From assembly GCF_003112775.1 (NCBI RefSeq), contig NZ_BFCH01000002.1:321195-385194 (forward strand): a stretch of 64,000 nt of DNA, written 5' to 3'. Of the stretch, positions 7,642 through 16,605 are shown piece by piece; within the stretch, counting starts at the first letter, position 1, and every line of letters begins with the position of its first letter. The notes under the pieces are model-generated. The model saw only the letters and a list, made by a program, of their open reading frames with translations, was not told the DNA's origin and ran no database searches. A program made the position numbers and the translations under genes. The stretch is from Mycobacterium montefiorense. GTDB lineage: Bacteria > Actinomycetota > Actinomycetes > Mycobacteriales > Mycobacteriaceae.

Positions 7642-9324
7642 TCAGTTCTCTCCCGCGATGTGCAGTGCGGCGAGGTATCCGAAGGTCATCGCCGGTCCAA
7701 TGGTGCCGCCCGGGCCGGGGTAGGTGTGCCCCATCACCGGTGCACTGACGTTGCCCGCGGCGTAGAGGCCGTCGATGATGCTGCCGTCGTCGCGTAGCGC
7801 ACGGCCGTTGACGTCGGTGCGGATACCGCCCTTGGTACCCAGGTCGCCCGGCACCATCTTGGCCGCGTAGTACGGCGCCTGGGCGAGCTCGCCCAGGTTC
7901 GGGTTGGGCTTGTTGGTCGGGTCGCCGTAGTACCTGTCATAGGCGCTCTGGCCGCGGCGGAAGTCCTCGTCCACACCCGCTCGGGCGAAGCCGTTGAATC
8001 GGGCCACGGTTGCGTTGAACTCGGCGACCGGCAGGCCTGCCTTCTCGGCTAACTCCTCGAGTGTGTCGGCCCGGATGATGACACCGGACTCCATCCATTT
8101 CGTCGGAATACGTTGTCCTGGCTGCAATCCGGCGAAGATGTAGCGATCCCGGTACTGCTGGTCGAACACCAGCCAGGCGGGAATGTTTTCGCCCGGCCCC
8201 GGCCCCTGGCCGAACTCCCCGCCGTACATGTGGTGGCAGGCTTCGACGTAGGGCATCGACTCGTTCATGAATCGCTTGCCGGACATGTTGACGATGATCG
8301 ACCCCGGCGAGTTGCGCTCCGACAACGCGAACCACGGTGCACCGACCAGCGGCACCGTTGGGCCCCACCACGCGTCTTCCATGATATCCAGTGCGGCGCC
8401 GAGCTTTTCGCCTGCGATGATGCCGTCACCGGTGTTTGCCTTGGCGCCGACAGTCCACTCGGTGGTGATTGGTGCGCGCTGGTACTTCACCCGCATCTGC
8501 TCGTTGTGCTCGAAACCACCGCTGGCCAGGATCACGCCGCGCCGTGCCCGGAGCAGTTGCGGCTCAGCAGATTCCGACGCTCCGGTGTCGCGGACATAGA
8601 CGCCGCGCACCACGCCGTCTTCGACATACAGGTCGGTGAGCGCGGTGTTCAGCTGGACGGGAACCCCGGCCCGCTGCAACCCGATCCGCAACGGAGCGAT
8701 CAGCGCCCTGCCCATGCCGACCAGGTTCTTACCGGTTGCCTTCGCCCACATCGTGCGAGCGCCGACCTTCAAGCTGCGCAGCACTCCCCGAGGGTGCCGC
8801 TTGAGCAGGTTGAGTCGCACGTAGTCCTGCTGCATCACAACCACATTGAGTGGCACTTTGCCGTAGGCAGGTTCGAGTCCGGCTTCGTCTTCGCCGAGCT
8901 TGCGCGCATTGAACGGCTTCGGCTCGATCGAGCGTCCCTCTGCGCGGCCGCCCGGCGCCTCCGGGTAGTAGTCGGAGTACCTCGGCACCCAGCACATCTT
9001 CAACGGCGTGTGCTTCAAAACGAACGAAAGCATCTCGGGACTGCGCTGCAGGTAGGTATCGATGCGCTCCGGCTCGACGGCCTTGCCGATGATGCCGTGC
9101 AGGTAAGTGCGGGCCGCGTCGGCCGTGTCCTTCACCCCGTCGCGCTTGAGGACCTCGTTGTTCGGGATCCACACACCGCCGCCGGAGCGAGCAGTGGAGC
9201 CGCCGAAATGCGGGGCCTTTTCGATGACTACTGTCGAAAGGCCTCCGTGCGCGGCGGCAAGGGCAGCCACCATGCCGGCTCCGCCGCTTCCGACCACGAC
9301 GACGTCGTACTCCTGCGCTGTCAT
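7642..9324 (-). CDS. kstD: 3-Ketosteroid delta1-dehydrogenase
   Basis: FAD enzyme that introduces the C1-C2 double bond in ring A of androstenedione-type steroids; with KshA it triggers opening of ring B. The 560-residue protein has the N-terminal dinucleotide fold VVVVGSGGAGMVAALAA, the FAD segment HFGGSTARSGGGVWIPN, and the C-terminal HTYPGPGGTIGPAMTFG holding the known catalytic Tyr and Gly. The frame is open further upstream, but the ATG at 9324 is where homologues begin. That start lies one base from a KstR operator, so the message is probably leaderless. Heads an operon with chsH3. Confidence 0.95.
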   Translation of the reverse strand: MTAQEYDVVVVGSGGAGMVAALAAAHGGLSTVVIEKAPHFGGSTARSGGGVWIPNNEVLKRDGVKDTADAARTYLHGIIGKAVEPERIDTYLQRSPEMLSFVLKHTPLKMCWVPRYSDYYPEAPGGRAEGRSIEPKPFNARKLGEDEAGLEPAYGKVPLNVVVMQQDYVRLNLLKRHPRGVLRSLKVGARTMWAKATGKNLVGMGRALIAPLRIGLQRAGVPVQLNTALTDLYVEDGVVRGVYVRDTGASESAEPQLLRARRGVILASGGFEHNEQMRVKYQRAPITTEWTVGAKANTGDGIIAGEKLGAALDIMEDAWWGPTVPLVGAPWFALSERNSPGSIIVNMSGKRFMNESMPYVEACHHMYGGEFGQGPGPGENIPAWLVFDQQYRDRYIFAGLQPGQRIPTKWMESGVIIRADTLEELAEKAGLPVAEFNATVARFNGFARAGVDEDFRRGQSAYDRYYGDPTNKPNPNLGELAQAPYYAAKMVPGDLGTKGGIRTDVNGRALRDDGSIIDGLYAAGNVSAPVMGHTYPGPGGTIGPAMTFGYLAALHIAGEN

Positions 9325-9325
9325 G

Positions 9326-9339
9326 TAGAACACGTTATA
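9326..9339. promoter_or_regulatory. KstR operator and embedded -10 (kstD/hsaE)
   Basis: TAGAACACGTTATA fits TNNAACNNGTTNNA. Read on the minus strand it contains TAACGT, a TANNNT-type -10, seven bases before the kstD ATG, so KstR binding would sit on the core promoter. It lies in the kstD/hsaE divergent region and may also control hsaE, whose ATG is 57 bases away. Confidence 0.88.
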
Positions 9340-9396
9340 GAATTGCCCGGGCTGGCCGCTACCGGCCCGGTCAAACGGACGAGGGGACTTCGGTAA

Positions 9397-10182
9397 ATGC
9401 TCAGTGTTGCAATCCGCGACGAGCTGGCTGCCGACCTGGCGCAGGCCGAACGCAGCCGGGTGCCAATTCCGCCGCTGACGTCCGCCCACCCAGACATCGA
9501 CGTCGTCGACGCCTACGAGATCCAGCTGATCAACATCCGGCAGCGGGTCGCCGAGGGTGCCCGCGTGCTGGGCCATAAAGTCGGTCTCTCCAGCAAGGCG
9601 ATGCAGCAAATGATGGGGGTCGACGAGCCGGACTACGGCCATCTGCTCGACGAGATGCAGGTGTTCGAGGACACCCCGGTCAGGGCGGACAAGTACCTGT
9701 ACCCGCGGGTGGAGGTCGAGGTCGGCTTCATCCTGTCCGCCGACCTGCCGGGTGCCGGGTGCACCGAAGACGACGTGCTGGCGGCCACCGAGGCCCTGGT
9801 GCCGTCGATCGAGTTGATCGACACCCGGATCACCGACTGGAAGATCGGGCTGTGCGACACCATCGCCGACAACGCCTCTTCGGCGGGGTACGTGCTGGGT
9901 AAGGCCCGGGTATCGCCGGCTGACGTCGACGTCAAGACGATCGACGCGGTGCTGACCCGCAACGGCGAGGTGATCGCCGAGGGTCGCAGCGACGCCGTGT
10001 TGGGAAACCCGGTGACCGCGGTGGCCTGGTTGGCTCGCAAGGTGGAAGGCTTCGGGGTAAGGCTGCGTAAAGGTGACGTAGTGCTTCCCGGCTCCTGCAC
10101 GAAGGCGATCGATGCTCGCCCCGGCGACCAGTTCGTCGCCGACTTCACGGGGCTGGGCACAGTTCATTTGTCGTTTGAATAG
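9397..10182 (+). CDS. hsaE: HsaE: 2-hydroxypenta-2,4-dienoate hydratase-type enzyme
   Basis: Cytosolic hydratase for the 2-hydroxyhexa-2,4-dienoate released when the A/B ring fragment is hydrolysed; it gives 4-hydroxy-2-oxohexanoate for HsaF. The 261 residues form an FAH-like hydratase fold. LGHKVGLSSKAMQQMMGVDEPDYGH is near residues 58-82, and the acidic VEVEVGFILSADLPG segment follows near 107. The start ATG is preceded by GAGGGG about ten bases upstream. It heads the hsaE-hsaG-hsaF set and shares its upstream region, with a KstR operator, with kstD. Confidence 0.92.
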   Translation: MLSVAIRDELAADLAQAERSRVPIPPLTSAHPDIDVVDAYEIQLINIRQRVAEGARVLGHKVGLSSKAMQQMMGVDEPDYGHLLDEMQVFEDTPVRADKYLYPRVEVEVGFILSADLPGAGCTEDDVLAATEALVPSIELIDTRITDWKIGLCDTIADNASSAGYVLGKARVSPADVDVKTIDAVLTRNGEVIAEGRSDAVLGNPVTAVAWLARKVEGFGVRLRKGDVVLPGSCTKAIDARPGDQFVADFTGLGTVHLSFE

Positions 10183-10234
10183 GCTCGGATTAGTTTTGAA
10201 TCAGTCGATTTAAGGCTTCGAAAAAGGGAGCATC

Positions 10235-11155
10235 ATGCCGTCGAAGGCAAGCGTCGCCATTGTGGGGTCGGGGAACATCAGCACCGACTTGCTCTACAAG
10301 CTACTGCGATCGGACTGGCTGGAACCGCGCTGGATGGTAGGGATCGACCCGGAAAGCGAAGGCCTGGCGCGGGCCCGCAAGCTGGGTCTGGAGACCACCC
10401 ACGAGGGGGTCGACTGGCTGCTCGCCCAGTCCGAGAAACCGGACATGGTGTTCGAGGCCACTAGCGCCTATGTGCACCGGGACGCGGCGCCCAAGTACGA
10501 GGCCGCCGGCATCCGGGCCATCGACCTGACGCCGGCCGCGGTGGGCCCGGCGGTCATCCCGCCGGCGAATCTGCGCCAGCATCTGGATGCCCCGAACGTG
10601 AACATGATCACCTGTGGCGGGCAAGCCACCATCCCGATCGTGTACGCGGTCTCGCGAGTCGTGAAGGTGCCCTACGCCGAGATCGTGGCATCGGTGGCAT
10701 CGCTGTCCGCCGGCCCCGGCACGCGCGCGAACATCGACGAGTTCACCAAGACCACCAGCAGGGGCGTCGAGACAATCGGTGGGGCGCAGCGCGGTAAGGC
10801 GATCATCATCTTGAACCCGGCCGATCCGCCGATGATCATGCGCGACACCATCTTCTGCGCCATCCCCGAGGATGCCGATCGCGACGCGATCGCCAAATCC
10901 ATCCACGACGTGGTGGCCGAGGTGCAGACCTATGTCCCCGGATATCGGCTGCTCAACGAGCCGCAGTTCGACGACCCGTCGATGCACTCCGGCGGGCAGG
11001 CCCTGGTCACGACGTTCGTTGAAGTCGAGGGTGCCGGCGATTACCTGCCCCCGTACGCGGGAAATCTCGACATCATGACGGCCGCGGCCACGAAGGTCGG
11101 CGAAGAGATCGCGAAGGAATCCTTGTCCGCAACGGCGGGAGGAGCACAGGCATGA
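10235..11155 (+). CDS. hsaG: HsaG: acylating propionaldehyde/acetaldehyde dehydrogenase
   Basis: NAD- and CoA-dependent dehydrogenase that turns the propionaldehyde made by HsaF into propionyl-CoA; the aldehyde is channelled between the two proteins. The 306 residues begin with a Rossmann motif, [14 protein letters not shown]. The catalytic Cys lies in [17 protein letters not shown], near residue 130. An AAGGGAG ribosome site precedes the ATG. The end overlaps the hsaF ATG by four bases, which fits the obligate HsaF-HsaG complex. Confidence 0.94.
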   Translation: MPSKASVAIVGSGNISTDLLYKLLRSDWLEPRWMVGIDPESEGLARARKLGLETTHEGVDWLLAQSEKPDMVFEATSAYVHRDAAPKYEAAGIRAIDLTPAAVGPAVIPPANLRQHLDAPNVNMITCGGQATIPIVYAVSRVVKVPYAEIVASVASLSAGPGTRANIDEFTKTTSRGVETIGGAQRGKAIIILNPADPPMIMRDTIFCAIPEDADRDAIAKSIHDVVAEVQTYVPGYRLLNEPQFDDPSMHSGGQALVTTFVEVEGAGDYLPPYAGNLDIMTAAATKVGEEIAKESLSATAGGAQA

Positions 11156-12210
11156 GTACCGACATCTTCTTCAACCCGGTTTGGGACGTTCGCATGACGG
11201 ACACGTCGCTGCGCGACGGCTCACACCACAAGCGCCACCAATTCACCTCCGATGAGGTCCAGGCCATCGTTACCGCCCTCGACGCGGCCGGGGTGCCGGT
11301 GATCGAGGTGACCCACGGCGACGGACTGGGCGGCTCGTCGTTCAACTACGGCTTCTCCAAGACCCCCGAGCAAGAGCTGATCAAACTCGCCGCCGAGACG
11401 GCCAAAGAAGCCAAGATCGCGTTCTTGATGCTGCCCGGCGTGGGCACCAAGGAGGACATCAAACAGGCTCAGGACAATGGTGGGTCGATCTGCCGGATCG
11501 CCACGCATTGCACCGAGGCCGATGTCTCGATCCAGCACTTCGGTCTGGCTCGCGAGCTGGGCCTGGAAACCGTCGGGTTCTTGATGATGGCTCACACCAT
11601 TGCGCCGGAGAAGCTGGCCGCGCAGGCCCGCATCATGGCGGATGCCGGCTGTCAGTGCGTCTACGTCGTCGACTCGGCCGGCGCCCTGGTGCTCGACGGC
11701 GTCGCCGACCGGGTGCAGGCGCTGGTTGCCGAGCTCGGCGACGACGCCCAGGTCGGTTTCCACGGGCACGAGAACCTCGGGCTCGGGGTGGCCAACTCGG
11801 TCGAGGCCGTGCGCGCGGGTGCCAAGCAGATCGACGGCAGCGTGCGCCGGTTCGGCGCCGGTGCGGGCAACGCGCCGGTCGAGGCCCTGATCGGGGTGTT
11901 CGACAAGATCGGCGTCAAGACCGGTATCGATTTCTTCGACATCGCCGACGCCGCTGAGGACGTGGTGCGCCCGGCGATGCCGGCCGAGTGCCTACTCGAC
12001 CGCAACGCGCTGATCATGGGCTACTCCGGCGTCTACTCGAGCTTCCTCAAGCACGCCGTCCGTCAGGGCGAGCGCTATGGCGTCCCGGCTCACGAGCTGT
12101 TGCACCGGGCGGGCCAGCGCAAGCTGATAGGTGGCCAGGAAGACCAGCTCATCGACATCGCGCTGGAGATCAAAAGGGAGCGAGACGGCGGCGCCGCGGT
12201 CGCGCGCTGA
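11152..12210 (+). CDS. hsaF: HsaF: 4-hydroxy-2-oxohexanoate/-valerate aldolase
   Basis: Pyruvate-forming, metal-dependent aldolase that splits 4-hydroxy-2-oxohexanoate into pyruvate and propionaldehyde at the end of steroid ring A/B degradation. The 352-residue TIM barrel opens with [15 protein letters not shown] (Arg/Asp of the active site) and carries the metal-binding HGHEN near residues 204-208. The C-terminal DmpG-like communication domain, from about residue 280, contacts HsaG. It overlaps hsaG by four bases. A 61-base gap separates it from the small secreted protein downstream. Confidence 0.95.
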   Translation: MSTDIFFNPVWDVRMTDTSLRDGSHHKRHQFTSDEVQAIVTALDAAGVPVIEVTHGDGLGGSSFNYGFSKTPEQELIKLAAETAKEAKIAFLMLPGVGTKEDIKQAQDNGGSICRIATHCTEADVSIQHFGLARELGLETVGFLMMAHTIAPEKLAAQARIMADAGCQCVYVVDSAGALVLDGVADRVQALVAELGDDAQVGFHGHENLGLGVANSVEAVRAGAKQIDGSVRRFGAGAGNAPVEALIGVFDKIGVKTGIDFFDIADAAEDVVRPAMPAECLLDRNALIMGYSGVYSSFLKHAVRQGERYGVPAHELLHRAGQRKLIGGQEDQLIDIALEIKRERDGGAAVAR

Positions 12211-12271
12211 CTGCTCCCGCGCACAGTCTGGGCACAGCCCGGACATAGCTGGTGTGGGTAGCCTCACCCAC

Positions 12272-12571
12272 ATGAGCACATCCAACACACGCGGCCTTCG
12301 TCGTCGCGGACTGTACGGCCTGCTCGCCGGGTGGCTACTGACTACTACCGCCGCGACGCTGATCGCACTGCCCGTAGCCAATGCGGATCCGTGCAATCAG
12401 ACCGTGGGTCAGTCCATCGACGCGTACCTAACGCGCCATCCTGACGTCAAGGCGTCGCTGTCCGCCAAATCGGCGGCGGAGGGCGGCGGCCCCAACGTGA
12501 TGGACTACCTGAGTCGGCATCCCGATGTGCGGCAGCATCTGGTCGACCTGTCGCAGCAGTGCACCTCGTAG
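12272..12571 (+). CDS. Small secreted hemophore-like protein
   Basis: A 99-residue exported protein: a basic start, a hydrophobic core and an ANA-type signal peptidase site near residues 36-38, then about 60 mature residues with two Cys that could form a disulfide. The repeated YLxRHPDV segments (residues about 51-56 and 79-84) recall the Rv0203/Rv1174c hemophore-related family. Heme binding is family inference. It lies 61 bases after hsaF on the same strand and may be read through from hsaE-F-G or have its own promoter. A steroid role is not indicated. Confidence 0.75.
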   Translation: MSTSNTRGLRRRGLYGLLAGWLLTTTAATLIALPVANADPCNQTVGQSIDAYLTRHPDVKASLSAKSAAEGGGPNVMDYLSRHPDVRQHLVDLSQQCTS

Positions 12572-12647
12572 CGATCGGCGGGGTTAGTCTTTCAAGTTGG
12601 TAAACGTGAGCGGCGACGCGCGGGAATGTTCGCCATTGACGAAAAAG

Positions 12648-12661
12648 TAGAACACGTTCTA
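12648..12661. promoter_or_regulatory. KstR operator, perfect palindrome
   Basis: TAGAACACGTTCTA, a fully symmetric KstR site. Its last two bases start TAGCGT (12660-12665), a TANNNT -10 exactly six bases before the GTG at 12672. Repressor and polymerase sites therefore overlap, and the transcript is predicted to be leaderless. Confidence 0.92.
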
Positions 12662-12671
12662 GCGTCTAGGC

Positions 12672-13811
12672 GTGTCCACCCACTCCTTTTCCGATCCCCT
12701 AACCTCCGCGATCGCCGAGGCCGAGAAACTGGTCGCCGCCGCACCGCATATTGAGACCGAAGCCGACCTGCTCGAAGGAATGCAATATCTGGCCGGGTGT
12801 ATCTCGGCATGTATCCATCTGGCCGTCGACTATGACCGCGACCATCCCTTCCTGCAGTCGGGAACCGGCCCGTACACCAAGATGGCCCTGGACAACCCTG
12901 ACACCCTGTACTTCGGCACCCGGGTGCACGCCAACCATGAGTACGTCGTCACCGGCCGGCGCGGCACCACCACCGACCTGAGCTTCCAGCTGCTCGGCGG
13001 CGAGTACACCGACGACAACGTGCCCGCCAGCCAGGCCGCGTTCGACGACCGCGAGCTTGAGATCGCGGCCGACGGAACCTTCGAGTGGCGGGTGACACCG
13101 ACCAGCCCGGGGCAGTTGGTGATGCGCGAGGTGTACGGCGACTGGTCGGCTCAACGCGGCACGCTGGCTATCGCCCGCACCGATACCGCGGGCACCGCAC
13201 CGCCGCCGCTGACTCGCGACCTAATCCAAAAGCGTTATGCCACAGCGGGAAAGCAGTTGGTGCAACGGGTGAAGACCTGGCTGCAATTCCCGCAGTGGTT
13301 CTATGACAATCTCCCGGTCAACACCATGGTGGCGCCCCGGTTGACGCCGGGCGGGCTGGCCACCCAGTACTCGTCGGTCGGGCATTGGGATCTGCGGCCC
13401 GACCAGGCGCTGGTGATCACGATTCCGGTCAGCGACGCGCCCTACCTCGGCTTCCAGCTCGGCAGCCTGTGGTACATCTCGCTGGACTACATCAACCACC
13501 AGACGTCGCTGAACAACACGCAGGCACAGGCGGATCCGGACGGAAAGGTTCGCATCGTGGTCGCCGACCAGAATCCGGGCGTGACCAACTGGGTCGAGAC
13601 GCTAGGCCACCGTCGCGGGTATCTGCAGTTCCGCTGGCAACGGGTGTCGCGTGAGCTGACCGATGCGGACGGGCCCACCGTGGAGCTGGTTGACCTCGAC
13701 GCGGTGGCCAGTAAGTTGCCGTATTTCGAGCACAACAAGATTTCCGAGGATGATTGGCGCGCGCGAATTGCACTGCGCCACCAACAAATTCAAGCAAGGA
13801 TGCTGGGATGA
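12672..13811 (+). CDS. KstR-regulon protein of unknown function (Rv3531c-like)
   Basis: A 379-residue soluble protein with no signal peptide or membrane segment and no motif I can tie to a reaction. A DUF1214-like beta-rich C-terminal part is possible (GHWDLRPDQALVITIPV, then LGSLWYISLDYINH). Position and control are informative: it starts with GTG ten bases after a perfect KstR operator and is coupled by ATGA overlap to an SDR and then a sulfotransferase. A role in sterol side-chain or steroid-conjugate metabolism is inference. The equivalent gene sits between hsaF and the SDR in M. tuberculosis. Confidence 0.85.
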   Translation: MSTHSFSDPLTSAIAEAEKLVAAAPHIETEADLLEGMQYLAGCISACIHLAVDYDRDHPFLQSGTGPYTKMALDNPDTLYFGTRVHANHEYVVTGRRGTTTDLSFQLLGGEYTDDNVPASQAAFDDRELEIAADGTFEWRVTPTSPGQLVMREVYGDWSAQRGTLAIARTDTAGTAPPPLTRDLIQKRYATAGKQLVQRVKTWLQFPQWFYDNLPVNTMVAPRLTPGGLATQYSSVGHWDLRPDQALVITIPVSDAPYLGFQLGSLWYISLDYINHQTSLNNTQAQADPDGKVRIVVADQNPGVTNWVETLGHRRGYLQFRWQRVSRELTDADGPTVELVDLDAVASKLPYFEHNKISEDDWRARIALRHQQIQARMLG

Positions 13812-14590
13812 CGAAGCTGCTCGACGGCAAGGTTGTGGTGATCAGTGGTGTCGGCCCGGGCCTGGGCACCACGCTGGCGCACCGGTGCACGCGGGAGGGA
13901 GCCGATCTGGTGCTGGCAGCCCGCACCCCAGAACGCCTGGACGACGTCGCCAAGCAGATCGCCGACGCCGGCGGTCGTGCGGCGACGGTGCGCACCGACA
14001 TCACTGACGACGACCAGGTGAACAACCTCGTTGCGCAGACATTGGAGGCCTACGGCAGGGTCGATGTGCTGGTCAACAACGCCTTTCGGGTGCCGTCGCT
14101 GAAACCGTTCTCGGGCACAACCTTTCAGCATATTCGCGACGCTATCGAACTCAGCGCGCTTGGCGCGCTGCGGCTCATCCAGGGCTTCACGCCGGCGCTT
14201 GCCGAGTCGAAGGGCTCGGTGGTCAACGTCAACTCCATGGTGATTCGGCACTCGCAGGCGAAGTACGGCGCCTACAAGATGGCCAAGTCCGCGCTGCTGG
14301 CGATGTCGCATTCGCTGGCCACCGAACTGGGTGAGCAGGGGATTCGCGTCAATTCCGTTGCACCTGGCTACATCTGGGGTGAGACGCTGCAGGGCTACTT
14401 CAATCACCAAGCCGGCAAGTACGGCACCACGGCAGAGGAGATCTATGCGGCGACCGCGGCGAACTCCGACCTGAGGCGGCTGCCGACCGAGGATGAGGTG
14501 GCCTCGGCGATTCTGTTCATGGCCAGCGACCTGTCCAGCGGTATCACCGGGCAGACCCTGGACGTCAATTGCGGGGAGTACCACAACTGA
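13808..14590 (+). CDS. Short-chain dehydrogenase/reductase (Rv3530c-like)
   Basis: Classical SDR of 260 residues. It has the cofactor loop SGVGPGLG at residues 13-20, NNA in the fourth strand, and the catalytic Ser...Tyr-x-x-x-Lys in NVNSMVIRHSQAKYGAYKMAK. It probably oxidises or reduces a steroid or CoA-linked alcohol with NAD(P); the substrate is not known to me. It overlaps the preceding gene by four bases, and its TGA shares one base with the sulfotransferase ATG, so all three depend on the KstR operator at 12648. Confidence 0.88.
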   Translation: MTKLLDGKVVVISGVGPGLGTTLAHRCTREGADLVLAARTPERLDDVAKQIADAGGRAATVRTDITDDDQVNNLVAQTLEAYGRVDVLVNNAFRVPSLKPFSGTTFQHIRDAIELSALGALRLIQGFTPALAESKGSVVNVNSMVIRHSQAKYGAYKMAKSALLAMSHSLATELGEQGIRVNSVAPGYIWGETLQGYFNHQAGKYGTTAEEIYAATAANSDLRRLPTEDEVASAILFMASDLSSGITGQTLDVNCGEYHN

Positions 14591-15735
14591 TGGCAGAGCG
14601 CACCGACGTCGGCACTGTCGAGGACATGCACGCGTCGGCAATAAAGCTGGTCGGACTCGACGACTTCGGCGTCGACGACGACAACTACCGCGAAGCCCTC
14701 GGTGTACTGCTGGAGTCCTACCAGCGTGATGCGGGCCTAACCGGGTTGGGCAGCAAGATGAATCGATTCTTCCTGCGCGGCGCACTGGTAGCCAGGCTGT
14801 TCTCCGAGTCCGCCTGGAAACAATACCCCCAGCACACCGAGGTCGGCATCGAGCGGCCGATCTTCGTCACCGGGCTGCCGCGCACCGGCACCACGATTCT
14901 GCATCGCCTGCTCGGCGCGGACCCGGCCCATCAGGGCCTGCACTTGTGGCTGGCCGAGTTCCCGCAGCCGCGTCCGCCTCGTGACACCTGGGACTCCAAC
15001 CCGTGGTACAGCCAGCTGAACGCGCAGTTCGACAAGGCTCACGCGGAGAACCCCGAGTACACCGGCCTGCATTTCATGGCCGCATACGAGCTGGAGGAGT
15101 GCTGGCAGCTGTTACGGCAGTCGCTGCATTCGGTGTCATACGAGACGTTGTCGCACCTACCCACCTATTCCCAGTGGCTGTCCCGGCAGGACTGGAAGCC
15201 GTCATATCAGCGGCACCGCCGAAACCTCCAGTTGATCGGGCTGAACGACGCCGAAAAGCGTTGGGTGCTCAAGAATCCCAGCCACCTGTTCGCGCTGGAC
15301 GCATTGATCGCGACCTACCCGGATGCCCTGGTGATCCAGACCCACCGGCCGGTGGAGACGATCATGGGTTTGATGTGCTCGCTTGCGCAGCACACCGCCG
15401 AGGGATGGTCGACGACCTTCTCTGGCGCCCAGATCGGTGCCGACTCAATGGAGACATGGTCGCGCGGTTTGGAGCAGTTCAACACCGCACGCGCCAAGCA
15501 CAACCCGGCTCAGTTCTATGACGTTGCCTATCGCGATCTGATCGACGATCCGCTTGGGACGGTCGCCAACGTGTACGACCACTTCGGCATGACGCTGACC
15601 GACGAGGCCCGAAAGGCGATGGAGGACAGCCACGCCGAGAGTCAGACCGGTGCCCGGGCTCCCAAGCACAAGTACTCGCTGGCCGACTACGGGCTCACCG
15701 CCGACGAGGTCAAGGAGCGGTTCGCCGGGCTGTGA
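14590..15735 (+). CDS. Sulfotransferase-family protein (Rv3529c-like)
   Basis: A 381-residue member of the bacterial sulfotransferase-3 type. The PAPS 5'-phosphosulfate loop is FVTGLPRTGTTILHRLLG near residues 96-113, and HLFALDALIATYPDALVIQTHR provides the 3'-phosphate strand. It would transfer sulfate from PAPS to a hydroxyl of an acceptor that is not identified. Its place in a KstR-controlled operon suggests a sterol or sterol-derived acceptor (inference). It overlaps the SDR stop by one base. Its stop is two bases from the end of the convergent small gene. Confidence 0.87.
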   Translation: MAERTDVGTVEDMHASAIKLVGLDDFGVDDDNYREALGVLLESYQRDAGLTGLGSKMNRFFLRGALVARLFSESAWKQYPQHTEVGIERPIFVTGLPRTGTTILHRLLGADPAHQGLHLWLAEFPQPRPPRDTWDSNPWYSQLNAQFDKAHAENPEYTGLHFMAAYELEECWQLLRQSLHSVSYETLSHLPTYSQWLSRQDWKPSYQRHRRNLQLIGLNDAEKRWVLKNPSHLFALDALIATYPDALVIQTHRPVETIMGLMCSLAQHTAEGWSTTFSGAQIGADSMETWSRGLEQFNTARAKHNPAQFYDVAYRDLIDDPLGTVANVYDHFGMTLTDEARKAMEDSHAESQTGARAPKHKYSLADYGLTADEVKERFAGL

Positions 15736-15736
15736 C

Positions 15737-16027
15737 CTAACTGTTGACCTTTTCGGGCCCAAACCACACGCCGTCGGGAGATCCGATCGCACCGGCTTGT
15801 TCACGGGCCGAGGCGAGCTCAGCAGAAGCCGCGAATTGCCTTGCCGCTTCTATGTTCTGCATGTCCATGACGACGATGATGGTATCGGGATCGGTTCCGT
15901 CCAGGTAGGTCCCGGTCACCACCAGCCCGTGCCGACGCCGGATTGCGTCGAGCCCTAGATCACCGAAGATGGCGTTCCATTGCCCGACGTCAGCGACTCG
16001 CTGTCTGACAAGCATGACTCCCGTCAC
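15737..16027 (-). CDS. Small ABM-like (dimeric alpha-beta barrel) protein
   Basis: A 96-residue protein. I prefer the GTG at 16027 because GGGAGG lies five bases upstream; an ATG four codons further in has a poorly spaced site. The strand-helix pattern, with WNAIFGDLG, VVTGTYLDGTDPDTIIVVMDM and EAARQFAAS, resembles dimeric alpha-beta barrel (antibiotic monooxygenase/EthD-like) proteins. The function is unknown. It diverges from a TetR-type gene, with a palindrome between the two starts, and converges on the sulfotransferase. Confidence 0.7.
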   Translation of the reverse strand: MTGVMLVRQRVADVGQWNAIFGDLGLDAIRRRHGLVVTGTYLDGTDPDTIIVVMDMQNIEAARQFAASAELASAREQAGAIGSPDGVWFGPEKVNS

Positions 16028-16049
16028 GAGAACCTCCCAGAGCAGACAC

Positions 16050-16071
16050 GATGTCCACATTTATAGACATC
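16050..16071. promoter_or_regulatory. Palindrome between divergent genes, probable TetR operator
   Basis: Arms GATGTC (16050-16055) and GACATC (16066-16071) are exact inverted repeats; across the full 11-base half sites, 8 positions match. It lies midway between the ABM-like gene and the TetR-type gene, where autoregulators of this family normally bind. Confidence 0.6.
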
Positions 16072-16109
16072 CATCAGGCTAGCGTGGCGATGCGGCCCGC
16101 GAGCTGTTT

Positions 16110-16604
16110 GTGAGCCAGGGTTACAGCGCTGTCGGATTGCGTGAGGTGGCGGGGCGTGCCGGAGTTGATGTCACACTCGTTCGCCGCTATTTCGGCTCTA
16201 AACAACAACTTTTCGAGGCTGCCACGGATGTCTCAGGCAACCTGGACGAGATCCGGAATGCACCCGACGACGCAGTTGGGCAGCAGATGATTGCACGCGT
16301 CCTAGCATCGCGCCAGGACGTCGATGCGCCGCTTTTCGCACTGCTGCGGTCCAGCGAGGATCCTTCAGTAGTGGCTCGACTGAACGCGCAACTCGATGCC
16401 GGCATTACCCGCAACTTGGTCAGGCGCATAACGGCCGACCACGCCAGGATCCGTGCCGACATGGTCACCGCACTGCTGTTAGGTATCGGCGTGCAGCGTG
16501 TCCTGCTACAGAAGAGACCGATAGTCAGCGCGCGTGACGAGGACATCACCGCGGTGTTCCTCGAAGCATTCGAAGCGATTACTCAACTGCCCCAACGACG
16601 TTGA
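16110..16604 (+). pseudogene. TetR/AcrR-type regulator with a disrupted 5' end
   Basis: From the first usable start (GTG 16110) the product is 164 residues, beginning inside the usual first DNA-binding helix. The helix-turn-helix is clear: LREVAGRAGVDVTLVRRYFGSKQQLF. In the same frame, residues DAARELF, normal for helix 1, are encoded just upstream of the GTG, but a TAG at 16080-16082 closes the frame. GTG (16084) and ATG (16090) codons lie nearby in another frame, so a one-base indel would restore a longer N-terminus. It may be a pseudogene, a sequencing error or a short functional form. The C-terminal TetR ligand domain is intact. Confidence 0.6.
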
Positions 16605-16605
16605 G

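Noticed and set aside
8113..9396. Plus-strand open frame of 427 codons opposite kstD
   Set aside because: Composition is that of an antisense shadow; kstD on the other strand has full motifs.
9325..10167. Upstream extension of kstD to 841 codons
   Set aside because: It runs through the KstR operator and hsaE on the other strand; the FAD fold begins right at ATG 9324.
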